From the NCBI RefSeq assembly GCF_001905465.1, contig NZ_LISX01000001.1, positions 965,284-1,004,847 of the forward strand: 39,564 nt of DNA, in the 5' to 3' direction. Each line of letters begins with the position of its first letter. Within the stretch, counting starts at the first letter, position 1. This document shows, in pieces, positions 1-7,630 of the stretch. The translations under genes and the position numbers were made by a program. The stretch comes from Kitasatospora sp. CB01950 (GTDB lineage: Bacteria; Actinomycetota; Actinomycetes; Streptomycetales; Streptomycetaceae). Under the pieces are notes generated by a model. The model was given only the letters and a program-made list of their open reading frames with translations. It ran no database searches and had not been told where the DNA came from.

Positions 1-91
1 GAGCATCTCGTGCTCCTCGCCCAGCCGGTAGAGGCCGAACTCCGGAGCGGACTTCGACCTCTACCGGCTGGGCGAGGAGCACGAGATGCTC
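1..91. repeat. 39-bp inverted repeat at the window edge (fold-back)
   Basis: Bases 1-39 are the reverse complement of bases 53-91 with one mismatch (base 35 against base 57), separated by 13 bases. The right arm encodes FDLYRLGEEHEML of the acyl-CoA dehydrogenase; the left arm is its inverted copy and puts an in-frame TAG at 29-31 upstream of the gene. The left arm has no reason to exist at the 5' end of this gene. The simplest reading is a fold-back or chimeric contig end rather than a biological palindrome. Confidence 0.85.
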
Positions 92-1192
92 CGTGAGTCG
101 GTGCGTTCGCTGGCGGAGGCGAAGATCGCCCCGTTCGCGGCGGAGGTGGACGAGGAGGGTCGGTTCCCCGTGGAGGCGCTGGAGGCGTTGCGGGGCGCCG
201 ATCTGCATGCGGTGCATGTGCCGGAGGAGTTCGGGGGTGCGGGGGCGGATGCGTTGGCGACGGTGATCGTGATCGAGGAGGTGGCGCGGGTGTGCGCGTC
301 CTCGTCGTTGATCCCGGCGGTCAACAAGCTGGGTTCGCTGCCGGTGCAGTTGTCGGGTTCGGAGGAGTTGAAGGCGAAGTACCTGGGGGCGCTGGCGCGC
401 GGGGAGGGGATGTTCTCGTACTGCCTGTCGGAGCCGGAGGCGGGTTCGGACGCGGCGGGGATGAAGACCCGCGCGGTGCGCGACGGCGACTTCTGGGTGC
501 TGAACGGCGTGAAGCGGTGGATCACCAACGCGGGCGTCTCGGAGTTCTACACCGTGATGGCGGTCACCGACCCTTCGCTGCGGTCGAAGGGGATCTCGGC
601 GTTCGTGGTGGAGAAGGGCGACGAGGGGGTGTCGTTCGGTGCGCCGGAGAAGAAGCTGGGGATCAAGGGTTCGCCGACGCGTGAGGTGTACTTCGACGAT
701 GTGCGGATTCCGGCGGACCGGATGATCGGTGCGGAGGGGACGGGGTTCGCGACGGCGATGAGGACGCTGGACCACACCCGGGTGACGATCGCCGCGCAGG
801 CGATCGGGATCGCGCAGGGGGCGTTGGACTATGCGAAGGGGTATGTGAAGGAGCGGCGGCAGTTCGGGAAGGCGATCGCGGAGTTCCAGGGTGTGCAGTT
901 CATGTTGGCGGACATGGCGATGAAGCTGGAGGCGGCGCGGCAGTTGACGTATGCGGCGGCGGCGAAGTCGCAGCGGGTGGACGGTGATCTGACGTTCTTC
1001 GGGGCGGCGGCGAAGTGTTTCGCGTCGGACGTGGCGATGGAGGTCACGACGGACGCGGTGCAGTTGCTGGGCGGGTACGGGTACACGCGGGACTATCCGG
1101 TGGAGCGGATGATGCGGGACGCGAAGATCACGCAGATCTACGAGGGCACGAACCAGGTCCAGCGCATCGTGATGGCCCGCAACCTGCCGTAG
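86..1192 (+). CDS. acyl-CoA dehydrogenase, 5' end truncated
   Basis: FAD-dependent acyl-CoA dehydrogenase, catalysing alpha,beta-desaturation of acyl-CoA thioesters in fatty-acid or branched-chain catabolism in the cytoplasm. Family signature 1 is seen as YCLSEPEAGSDAAGMK and signature 2 as QLLGGYGYTRDYPVERMM. The Glu in TQIYEGTNQVQR sits where the catalytic base of short/medium-chain members lies. The 368 residues from the ATG at 86 are slightly short of the usual ~380-390. Homology-like sequence (ADFDLYRLGEEHE) continues upstream in frame to base 47, then meets the inverted copy and a TAG at 29-31, so the true start is missing and ATG 86 is only the first usable start. It converges on the acetyltransferase gene with a 13-bp gap. 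The exact substrate cannot be told. Confidence 0.93.
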   Translation: MLRESVRSLAEAKIAPFAAEVDEEGRFPVEALEALRGADLHAVHVPEEFGGAGADALATVIVIEEVARVCASSSLIPAVNKLGSLPVQLSGSEELKAKYLGALARGEGMFSYCLSEPEAGSDAAGMKTRAVRDGDFWVLNGVKRWITNAGVSEFYTVMAVTDPSLRSKGISAFVVEKGDEGVSFGAPEKKLGIKGSPTREVYFDDVRIPADRMIGAEGTGFATAMRTLDHTRVTIAAQAIGIAQGALDYAKGYVKERRQFGKAIAEFQGVQFMLADMAMKLEAARQLTYAAAAKSQRVDGDLTFFGAAAKCFASDVAMEVTTDAVQLLGGYGYTRDYPVERMMRDAKITQIYEGTNQVQRIVMARNLP

Positions 1193-1205
1193 CTTTCGGG
1201 GTTGT

Positions 1206-1745
1206 TCAGGCGCCCGTCCGCCGGGTCGCTTCCGCGTGCAGGTCACTGCTCGTGGCGCGATCCTGCCGGCGGGCGCCTTCCGTTTCGCGCGGTTCCCCGC
1301 GCCCCTGGCTTCGCGCCCTTGCTCCCACCCGCCGGGCCGGGGCGCCCGCCCAGATCTCGTCGGCCCCCGTGGAGCGGGTGAGCACGGCGTTCGCGCCGAT
1401 GATCGTGCCGGCGCCGACCGTCAGGACGCCCGACTTGCAGACGATCTTCGCGCCGGCGCAGACCACCACCCCGTCCTCCAGCACCACCCGTCGCATCGCG
1501 GATTCCTCCTGCGGCACCCACGGATCGGCCCGGCCGACGGTGACGCCGTTGTAGAGGGTGACGTTCGCGCCGAGGGTGGTGAAGGGGTGCAGGACGGTGC
1601 CGAAGCCGCGGTGGAAGACGAGCAGGCCGGGGCCGATCTCGGCGGCGGCGGGGACCTCCATCCCGTACAGGGCGAGCGCTTCCTGGACGAGGCGGCCGAA
1701 CAGCCGGCTTCGGCGGCGGTAGATGAGGGAGGTGACCAGCGACAT
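1206..1745 (-). CDS. serine O-acetyltransferase-like left-handed beta-helix protein
   Basis: 179 residues. The middle (about residues 35-140) shows the hexapeptide-repeat pattern of left-handed beta-helix acyltransferases: EIGPGLLVFHRGFGTVLHP, LGANVTLYNGVTVG, VCAGAKIVCKSGVLTVG, TIIGANAVLT. The FHRGFGTVLHP block is typical of CysE-type serine acetyltransferases, where a His acts in acetyl transfer from acetyl-CoA. It lacks the long N-terminal helical domain of true CysE, so it may acetylate another acceptor such as an envelope sugar. The last ~40 residues are Arg/Glu-rich and look disordered. It lies 72 bp downstream of an LCP gene on the same strand, probably in one operon. Its GGGAG ribosome-binding site lies inside the 3' arm of a hairpin (1755-1805). 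Confidence 0.8.
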   Translation of the reverse strand: MSLVTSLIYRRRSRLFGRLVQEALALYGMEVPAAAEIGPGLLVFHRGFGTVLHPFTTLGANVTLYNGVTVGRADPWVPQEESAMRRVVLEDGVVVCAGAKIVCKSGVLTVGAGTIIGANAVLTRSTGADEIWAGAPARRVGARARSQGRGEPRETEGARRQDRATSSDLHAEATRRTGA

Positions 1746-1754
1746 GCCGGGATT

Positions 1755-1805
1755 CTCCCGTCCGCCGCCCCGACGGAACGTCAGCGACGCGCGGGCGGAC
1801 GGGAG
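1755..1805 (-). promoter_or_regulatory. 12-bp-stem hairpin between LCP gene and acetyltransferase, covering the SD
   Basis: CTCCCGTCCGCC (1755-1766) is perfectly complementary to GGCGGACGGGAG (1794-1805), with a 27-base loop. On the minus strand the promoter-distal arm carries the GGGAG that serves as ribosome-binding site for the gene starting at 1745. The element could attenuate transcription after the LCP gene or mask the ribosome-binding site of the next gene. No U-tract follows. Confidence 0.6.
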
Positions 1806-1817
1806 TTTGAGGGGGTC

Positions 1818-3122
1818 CTACTTCGCGTCGGGGACGGCGGTGTCGTTCTTCATCGCGTCGAAGACGGCCTTGGACTTGGCCGGGTCCCACTTGACCGCGG
1901 ATTCGCCGGTGGGGGTGCGGTAGTCGGGGTTGCCGATCGGGACGGTGATGGTCCTGCCGTCGCCGCCGGTGACGCCCTTCATGGCGAGGAACATCGAGCC
2001 GAGGTCGGTGAGGCCGGCGTCGTCGTCGACGATCAGGGTGTCGAGGCCGGCCGAGGCCAGCGGGTAGAAGGTGAACGGGTCGAGCAGCGTCGAGGGGGAG
2101 GCGGCCTGCTTGGCGAGGGCGCCGAGGAACTTCTGCTGGTTGCGCATCCGGCCGAGGTCCTGGTCGGCCATCTGGTGGCGCTGCCGGACGAAGGCGAGGG
2201 CCTGCTTGCCGCTGAGGGTCTGGGTGCCGGCCTTGAGGTCGAGGCCGGAGTCCTTGTCCTTGACCGGCTGGTCGATGGTCATCTCGACGCCGCCGACGGC
2301 GTCGACCAGGCCGACGAACCCGGCGAAGCCGATCTCCGCGTAGTGGTCGATGTGCAGGCCGGTGTTGGTCTCGACGGTCTGCACCAGGAGCCGTCCGCCG
2401 CCGGCGGCGAAGGAGGCGTTGATCTTGTGGGTGGCGGCGGCGACGGACTTTCCGCTGCCGGAGGTGTCCTGGTGGGCGGGTATCTGCACCCAGGAGTCGC
2501 GCGGGATCGACATCAGGGTGTTCCCGTTGTCGCCGATGTGCAGGATCATCATCGAGTCGCTGCGCTTGCCCTCGGCGGAGCCGGTGTGGAGGTTGTCCTC
2601 CTCGGCGTCGGTGAGGCCCTCCCGGCTGTCGGAGCCGACGATCAGCCAGTTGGTGCCCTTGCCGGCGGCTGGGCGCCCGGCGTAGTCGGCGAGGACGTTC
2701 TCGTGGCGGAGCTTGCCGTCCGCCCAGAAGTAGGTGCCGATGCCGGTGGCGAGCAGCGCCGCGACCAGGCCGAGCGCCGTGTATCCGATGATCTTCTTGC
2801 GTGAGCGGCGCGGCCGCGCGGGCTGCCGCCCGTCGCCCGCCGGGTCCGGCTCGGACGCGAAGGGCTGCTGCCCGTGCGGCGGTTGACCACCGTGCGGCGG
2901 CTGACCACCGTAGGGGGGGTGCCCACCGTGCGGCGGCTGCCCGCCGTAGGGCGGTTGGCCGCCGGGGGACGGTGGTACGGCGGGGCGGGAGAGCGGGACG
3001 CCCGCGCCGCGCGGATTCAGGTTCGGTGGCAGCGGCGGCTCGGCCGCTGCCCCGCCCCGGCCGCGTGCCGTCTCGTCCTGCCCGTATGCGCCGCCCCCCG
3101 GGCGCTCCTGCCACGTGTTCAT
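1818..3122 (-). CDS. LytR-CpsA-Psr (LCP) family protein 1
   Basis: 434 residues. LCP enzymes move glycopolymers from a lipid pyrophosphate carrier onto peptidoglycan outside the membrane. Order seen: a disordered Pro/Gly/His N-terminus with tandem GQPPHG/GQPPYG units (about residues 55-84), a basic patch (RPRRSRKK), one membrane span (about 111-133), then the LCP domain with NWLIVGSDSREG, RSDSMMILHIG, SIPRDSWVQIP, a KINASFAAGG block and the ALAFVRQRH block whose Arg residues bind pyrophosphate in characterised members. No C-terminal LytR_C domain is present, unlike the other two LCP proteins here. The start is set at the ATG of MNTWQE; upstream in-frame sequence is low-complexity and no good ribosome-binding site is seen, so the start is uncertain. 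Confidence 0.9.
   Translation of the reverse strand: MNTWQERPGGGAYGQDETARGRGGAAAEPPLPPNLNPRGAGVPLSRPAVPPSPGGQPPYGGQPPHGGHPPYGGQPPHGGQPPHGQQPFASEPDPAGDGRQPARPRRSRKKIIGYTALGLVAALLATGIGTYFWADGKLRHENVLADYAGRPAAGKGTNWLIVGSDSREGLTDAEEDNLHTGSAEGKRSDSMMILHIGDNGNTLMSIPRDSWVQIPAHQDTSGSGKSVAAATHKINASFAAGGGRLLVQTVETNTGLHIDHYAEIGFAGFVGLVDAVGGVEMTIDQPVKDKDSGLDLKAGTQTLSGKQALAFVRQRHQMADQDLGRMRNQQKFLGALAKQAASPSTLLDPFTFYPLASAGLDTLIVDDDAGLTDLGSMFLAMKGVTGGDGRTITVPIGNPDYRTPTGESAVKWDPAKSKAVFDAMKNDTAVPDAK
2871..2960 (-). repeat. tandem GQPP(H/Y)G-coding repeat in LCP 1
   Basis: About five copies of an 18-base unit encode GGQPPY/GGQPPH in the cytoplasmic N-terminus of the LCP protein. The copies differ at few positions, suggesting slippage-driven length variation. 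A proline-rich cytoplasmic tail may serve protein interaction; that is inference. Confidence 0.75.
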
Positions 3123-3249
3123 GAGGGGAAGGATGCCCGAACGGCGGGCCGCGTGGTGATCGTCCGGCTCGGCAGGGGCTCCTTGTGGCCGTTTTGATGC
3201 AGGGCCCGGACTGTCCAGTGCGGTGTTCACCAGGCGGGCACGGCCTTGA

Positions 3250-3264
3250 CCCGGAAAAACCGGG
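3250..3264. other. small dyad just upstream of the leader peptide
   Basis: CCCGG-AAAAA-CCGGG forms a 5-bp dyad directly after a TTGACC motif (3246-3251) that could be a -35 box. It lies 18 bases before the leader ATG, where a promoter or operator would be expected. No convincing -10 hexamer follows at proper spacing. The rest of 3123-3281 shows no gene. Confidence 0.3.
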
Positions 3265-3281
3265 CGTGTTTGCATGGCGGC

Positions 3282-3359
3282 ATGGAGCAGCGGAAGGTTC
3301 TCACCCGTCGGCGGCACGTCGACCACGGTCGGGTGTCCTGCTCGCTGTGTCGCGGCTGA
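3282..3359 (+). CDS. short Cys-containing leader peptide upstream of the FMN reductase
   Basis: A 25-codon frame opening at ATG 3282 and ending at TGA 3357-3359. It begins MEQRKVLTRRR and its second half reads HVDHGRVSCSLCRG. The pattern Arg-rich, then HVD, then a Ser/Cys-rich end matches the small leader peptides with an HVDLCR or HVDLGR core that sit before sulfur-assimilation genes in Streptomyces. The two cysteine codons (3339-3341, 3348-3350) near its end would let ribosome stalling report cysteinyl-tRNA shortage. It ends 112 bases before the FMN reductase start. The peptide itself is probably non-functional and its translation is the signal. Recognition is by pattern from memory; codon reading was checked base by base. 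Confidence 0.75.
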   Translation: MEQRKVLTRRRHVDHGRVSCSLCRG

Positions 3360-3471
3360 GTCCTCGCCGCGCATTCACCCTCACTGCGAGTCCGGCGTCC
3401 ACGCCCTCGCGTTTCCCGTTTCTTCCTTTCCGGTCGCCCCTGCCCGCGGCCGTACGCACCGAGGTGACTCC

Positions 3472-4026
3472 ATGGCTGTGATCCTGTCCGTCTCCGGCTC
3501 CCCGTCCGCGACCTCCCGCACCACCCGGCTGCTGCGCCACGTCGACCGCCGGCTGGTCCAGCAGGGCCACCGGGTGGCGGCGCTGGACGTCCGCACGCTG
3601 CCCGCCGAGGCGCTGCTGACCGCCGACACCGCCGACCCGGCGATAGCCCGCGCCGTCGAACTGTTCGAGCGGGCGGACGGCGTGGTGATCGGCACGCCGG
3701 TGTACAAGGCCGCCTACTCGGGGCTGCTGAAGGCACTGCTCGACCTGCTGCCGCAGTACGCGCTGCGCGGCAAGACGGTGCTGCCGCTGGCCACCGGCGG
3801 CTCCACCGCGCACGTGCTGGCGGTGGACTACGCGCTGCGCCCGGTGCTGAACTCGATGGGCGCCGCGCACATCACCCAGGGCTGGTTCGTGCTGGACCGG
3901 CACATCGGGGTGCGCGAGGACGGCGGCACCGAACTGGAGCGGGAGACCGAGGTGCTGCTGACCCCGGTGGTGGACGCGTTCTCCGCCGCCCTCCGGCCGC
4001 GGGCCGAACTGGCCGTCGCGAGCTGA
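3472..4026 (+). CDS. ssuE: NADPH-dependent FMN reductase, SsuE type
   Basis: 184 residues, the usual size of the flavodoxin-like NADPH:FMN reductases. It should reduce FMN for a two-component monooxygenase such as the sulfonate-cleaving SsuD, releasing sulfite when sulfur is scarce. The N-terminal phosphate-binding loop is SVSGSPSATSRT; GTPVYKAAYSGLLK and the LPLATGGSTAHV segment are characteristic of the SsuE branch. GAGGTG lies five bases before the ATG. No SsuD or sulfonate transporter is in the window, so the partner is unknown. The upstream Cys-containing leader peptide supports a sulfur-starvation role and suggests attenuation control. Confidence 0.88.
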   Translation: MAVILSVSGSPSATSRTTRLLRHVDRRLVQQGHRVAALDVRTLPAEALLTADTADPAIARAVELFERADGVVIGTPVYKAAYSGLLKALLDLLPQYALRGKTVLPLATGGSTAHVLAVDYALRPVLNSMGAAHITQGWFVLDRHIGVREDGGTELERETEVLLTPVVDAFSAALRPRAELAVAS

Positions 4027-4042
4027 CGGTTCGTCGACCCGA

Positions 4043-4102
4043 CGGGGCCCGGACCCTTACCCCCGGGGGCGTCAGCCCCTAGGGGAGAGGGCCCGGGCCC
4101 CG
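4043..4102. promoter_or_regulatory. nested G/C palindromes upstream of the ABC transporter
   Basis: CGGGGCCCGG (4043-4052) pairs perfectly with CCGGGCCCCG (4093-4102). Inside lie two palindromes of the same form, CCCCCGGGGG (4060-4069) and CCCCTAGGGG (4076-4085), with centres 16 bp apart. Two CCCC-NN-GGGG sites about 1.5 helical turns apart look like a tandem operator for a dimeric regulator; the outer stem could also act as terminator for ssuE. No -10/-35 pair could be assigned. The GTG start of the ATPase is 112 bases further on. Confidence 0.5.
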
Positions 4103-4213
4103 GAGCGTTTCTCCGTGGCGCCGGTCGTCCCGGTGGAGGACGACCGGCCGCGGCGCGCACGGGAGGCTTGGGACATCGGGCGGACCCCGCCCCACCCCAC
4201 CAAGGAGCACGCA

Positions 4214-4999
4214 GTGACCACGGCACCGAGCGCCGCGCACCTCTCACTCGCACCGGAGGACGGCGGCGCCGCCGCCCGGGCCCGGCAGGTCACCAAGGCG
4301 TACGGCTCGGGCGAGACCCGGGTGACGGCGCTCGACTCCGTCGACGTGGACATCCAGCGCGGCCGGTTCACCGCGATCATGGGCCCGTCCGGCTCCGGCA
4401 AGTCGACCCTGATGCACTGCCTGGCCGGCCTGGACAGCGTCTCCGGCGGCCGGATCTGGATCGGCGACACCGAGATCACCGGGCTGAAGGACAAGCAGCT
4501 GACCCGGCTGCGCCGCGACAAGATCGGCTTCATCTTCCAGGCGTTCAACCTGCTGCCCACCCTGAACGCGCTGGAGAACATCACGCTGCCGATGGACATC
4601 GCCGGCCGCAAGCCCGACCGGGCGTGGCTGGAGCAGGTCATCGAGACCGTCGGCCTGTCCGGGCGGCTCAAGCACCGCCCCGGCCAGCTCTCCGGCGGCC
4701 AGCAGCAGCGCGTCGCGGTGGCCCGGGCACTGGCCGCCCGGCCGGAGATCATCTTCGGCGACGAGCCCACCGGCAACCTGGACTCCCGCTCCGGCGCGGA
4801 GGTGCTCGGCTTCCTGCGCCGCTCGGTGGACGAGCTCGGCCGGACCATCGTGATGGTGACGCACGACCCGGTGGCCGCCGGCCACGCGGACCGGGTGCTG
4901 TTCCTCGCCGACGGCGCGATCGTCGACGAGATGCACAACCCGACCGCCGACTCCGTCCTGACCCGCATGCGCCGTTTCGACGGCAAGCGCACCAGCTGA
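4214..4999 (+). CDS. ABC transporter ATP-binding protein, MacB/LolD type
   Basis: 261 residues. Cytoplasmic ATPase partner of the FtsX-like permease encoded next. Walker A is GPSGSGKST (residues 57-65), the Q-loop lies in GFIFQAFNLLPTLN, the signature is LSGGQQQRVAVARAL (159-173), Walker B is EIIFGDEPTGNLD, and the H-loop is VTHD (His 217). The QAFNLLPTLNALENI segment is typical of the MacB/LolD/FtsE mechanotransmission family. The start is GTG 4214 because AAGGAG lies six bases before it; an ATG in frame at 4115 would add a proline/arginine-rich stretch with no such site. It forms an operon with the permease (15-bp gap). Substrate unknown; candidates are antimicrobial peptides or lipoproteins. 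Confidence 0.93.
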   Translation: MTTAPSAAHLSLAPEDGGAAARARQVTKAYGSGETRVTALDSVDVDIQRGRFTAIMGPSGSGKSTLMHCLAGLDSVSGGRIWIGDTEITGLKDKQLTRLRRDKIGFIFQAFNLLPTLNALENITLPMDIAGRKPDRAWLEQVIETVGLSGRLKHRPGQLSGGQQQRVAVARALAARPEIIFGDEPTGNLDSRSGAEVLGFLRRSVDELGRTIVMVTHDPVAAGHADRVLFLADGAIVDEMHNPTADSVLTRMRRFDGKRTS

Positions 5000-5014
5000 G
5001 ACGGGGACGCAACG

Positions 5015-7573
5015 ATGCTGCTCAAGACTTCGCTGCGGAGCTTCCTCGCGCACAAGTGGCGCCTGGTGCTCTCCCTGCTGGCCGTGGTGCTCTCGGTCGC
5101 CTTCGTGGCCGGCACCCTGGTGTTCTACAACACCGCCACCTCCACCTTCGACCGGCTGTTCGCCGCCACCGCCTCCGACCTGTCGGTGCGCAAGGCCCAG
5201 GACGAGCTGACCGCCAACGGCCCCGGAAAGGCCGCGACCGTCCCGGTCGCCACCCAGCAGAAGCTCGCCGCCGAACCGGGCGTCAAGGCCGCCGTCGGCA
5301 ACGTCTTCGCCGCCTCCGCCACCCTGGTCGACCCGGCCACCAACAAGCTGGTCGGCCCGACCGGCGGCGCCCCCACCCTGACCGGCAACTGGACCGAGTC
5401 CCCGCGCAGGTCGGTGGACATCACCTCCGGCCACCAGCCGCAGGGCGCCGACCAGTTGATGCTGGACGCCGACACCGCCAAGAAGTCCGGCCTCGGCCTG
5501 GGCAGCAGAATCCGGGTGATCGCCGAGAGCGGCAGCCACGACTTCACCGTCTCCGGCATCGTCACCTTCCGGACCACCAACCCCGGTGCGGCGCTGGCCT
5601 TCCTGGACACCCCGACCGCCCAGCGGGTGCTGCTCGGCACCGAGGCGTACACCTCCGTCGAACTGTTCGGCGACGGCACCCGCAGCGACGACGAGCTGAA
5701 GACCGCCGCGCTGGCCGACCTCGGCAGCGGCTTCGAGGCGAAGACCGCCGCCGAGCAGCAGAAGGAGAACTCCGACCAGATCGGCGGCTTCCTGAAGTTC
5801 ATGAAGTGGGCGATGCTCGGCTTCGCCTTCCTGTCGGCCGCCGTCGGCATCTTCCTGATCGTCAACACCTTCTCCATGCTGGTCACCCAGCGCACCCGGG
5901 AGATCGGCCTGCTGCGCGCCATCGGCGGCAGCCGCTCGCAGGTCAACCGCTCGGTGCTGGTCGAGGGCCTGATCCTCGGCCTGATCGGCTCCACCATCGG
6001 CATCGGCGCGGGCCTCGGCCTCGCCGTCGGCATGATCCAGCTGATGCAGGCGACCGGAATGAACCTGGACTCCTCCTCGCTCCAGGTCACCTGGACCGTC
6101 CCGGTGGTCGGCTACGCCGTCGGCCTGCCCGTCACCCTGCTCGCCGCGTTCTTCCCGGCCCGCCGCGCCGCCCGGATCACCCCGATGGCCGCGCTGCTCG
6201 ACCACGCCGCCCCCGCCGAACCCCGCGCCAACCGGATCCGGGCCGCGCTCGGCCTGCTGATCACCGGCGGCGGCGTCGTCGCGCTGGTGCTCGCCGCGGG
6301 CTCGCCCGGCGCCACCGGCGGCCTGCTGCTCGGCCTCGGCCTGCCGGCCACCCTGACCGGCTCGGTGGTGCTCGGCCCGCTGCTGGTGTCCGCCCTGGTC
6401 CGGCTGCTCGGCGGCCTGCTGCCCGCCCTGTTCGGCCCCGCCGGACGGCTCGCCCAGCGCAACGTGGTCCGCAACCCGCGGCGCACCGGCTCCACCGCCG
6501 CCGCGCTGATGATCGGCCTCGCCGTGGTGATCGGCGCCTCCGTGGTCACCTCCTCGATGGTCGGCTCGATGACCGACCAGATCGACCGGAGCGTCGGCGC
6601 GGACTACGTGGTCGACGGCGGCATGGGCGTCCTCACCCCCGCCATGGTCGACGCCGCCCGGCACACCAAGGGCCTCGACCACCTCACCGAACAGCGGAAC
6701 GTCCCCGCCGAGCTGGCGCTGCCCGACGGCGGCACCCTGCGCACCCGGCTCGCCGTCTCGAACGCCGACTACCTGCGCGACTTCCGGCTCCCGGTGGCCT
6801 CCGGCAGCGCCGAGGCGGTCTTCGCCGGCGGCGGCGTCTCGGTCGGCCAGGACATCGCCGACGAACACCACGTGAAGCTCGGCGACCGGCTTGCCGTGAA
6901 CTACGGCGAGGGCCGCACCCAGACCCTCACGGTGGTCGCCGTCGTCAAGACCGGCAACCAGCTGTTCGACCACCGCTTCTTCACCGACAGCACGACCGTC
7001 GCCACCGCGATGAACGGCGAACTCCCGCCCACCGGCGTGGCGTTCGGCACCGCGGCGGCCGGGGCCGACAAGGCCGCCGTGCTCGCCGACCTGCAGAAGT
7101 CGCTGGCCGAGTACCCGCAGCTGACGGTCAAGGACCAGGCCGGTTACAAGGACATGGTGAAGTCGCAGTTCGACCAGCTGCTCGCCATGGTCTACGGCCT
7201 GCTCGGCCTGACGATCGTGGTCGCCGTCCTCGGCGTGGTCAACACGCTGGCGCTGTCGGTGATCGAACGCACCCGGGAGATCGGCCTGCTGCGCGCCATC
7301 GGCCTCTCCCGCCGCCAACTGCGCCGCACCGTCCGGCTGGAGTCCGTGGTGATCGCCCTGTTCGGTGCCCTGCTCGGCACCGCGCTCGGCCTGAGCTGGG
7401 GCGTCACCGCCCGCTCCGTCCTCTCCGAGCAGGGGCTGACGGTGCTGACCGTCCCCACCGGCACCGTCGTCACCGTGCTGATCGGCTCGATCCTGGTCGG
7501 CCTGGTCGCCGCCCTCGTCCCGGCCTTCCGGGCCGCCCGGATGAACGTGCTGGCCGCCATCGCCACCGACTGA
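5015..7573 (+). CDS. ABC transporter permease with two FtsX-like modules
   Basis: 852 residues, a fused tandem of two MacB/FtsX permease halves. The first half has a span at about 17-38, a ~220-residue extracytoplasmic region, then three spans ending near FPARRAARITPMAALL. A pair of hydrophobic helices (about 410-470) links to the second half, which repeats the plan with a ~200-residue outer region and a closing FRAARMNVLAAIATD. Both halves carry the family box TREIGLLRAIG (about 294-304 and 755-765). Such four-plus-four transporters act mechanically rather than as import channels and often export peptides or sense them. No adjacent two-component system is visible. A strong hairpin follows the stop. 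Confidence 0.92.
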   Translation: MLLKTSLRSFLAHKWRLVLSLLAVVLSVAFVAGTLVFYNTATSTFDRLFAATASDLSVRKAQDELTANGPGKAATVPVATQQKLAAEPGVKAAVGNVFAASATLVDPATNKLVGPTGGAPTLTGNWTESPRRSVDITSGHQPQGADQLMLDADTAKKSGLGLGSRIRVIAESGSHDFTVSGIVTFRTTNPGAALAFLDTPTAQRVLLGTEAYTSVELFGDGTRSDDELKTAALADLGSGFEAKTAAEQQKENSDQIGGFLKFMKWAMLGFAFLSAAVGIFLIVNTFSMLVTQRTREIGLLRAIGGSRSQVNRSVLVEGLILGLIGSTIGIGAGLGLAVGMIQLMQATGMNLDSSSLQVTWTVPVVGYAVGLPVTLLAAFFPARRAARITPMAALLDHAAPAEPRANRIRAALGLLITGGGVVALVLAAGSPGATGGLLLGLGLPATLTGSVVLGPLLVSALVRLLGGLLPALFGPAGRLAQRNVVRNPRRTGSTAAALMIGLAVVIGASVVTSSMVGSMTDQIDRSVGADYVVDGGMGVLTPAMVDAARHTKGLDHLTEQRNVPAELALPDGGTLRTRLAVSNADYLRDFRLPVASGSAEAVFAGGGVSVGQDIADEHHVKLGDRLAVNYGEGRTQTLTVVAVVKTGNQLFDHRFFTDSTTVATAMNGELPPTGVAFGTAAAGADKAAVLADLQKSLAEYPQLTVKDQAGYKDMVKSQFDQLLAMVYGLLGLTIVVAVLGVVNTLALSVIERTREIGLLRAIGLSRRQLRRTVRLESVVIALFGALLGTALGLSWGVTARSVLSEQGLTVLTVPTGTVVTVLIGSILVGLVAALVPAFRAARMNVLAAIATD

Positions 7574-7588
7574 CCCGACACCGACCGT

Positions 7589-7625
7589 ACGGAGCCCGCC
7601 CGGAACACCTCCGGGCGGGCTCCGT
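7589..7625. terminator. bidirectional terminator after the ABC operon
   Basis: A perfect 16-bp stem with a five-base loop: ACGGAGCCCGCCCGGA pairs with TCCGGGCGGGCTCCGT around ACACC. It sits between the convergent permease stop (7573) and the stop of the small minus-strand gene (7631). No U-tract, as is usual in streptomycetes. Confidence 0.88.
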
Positions 7626-7630
7626 CCGGT

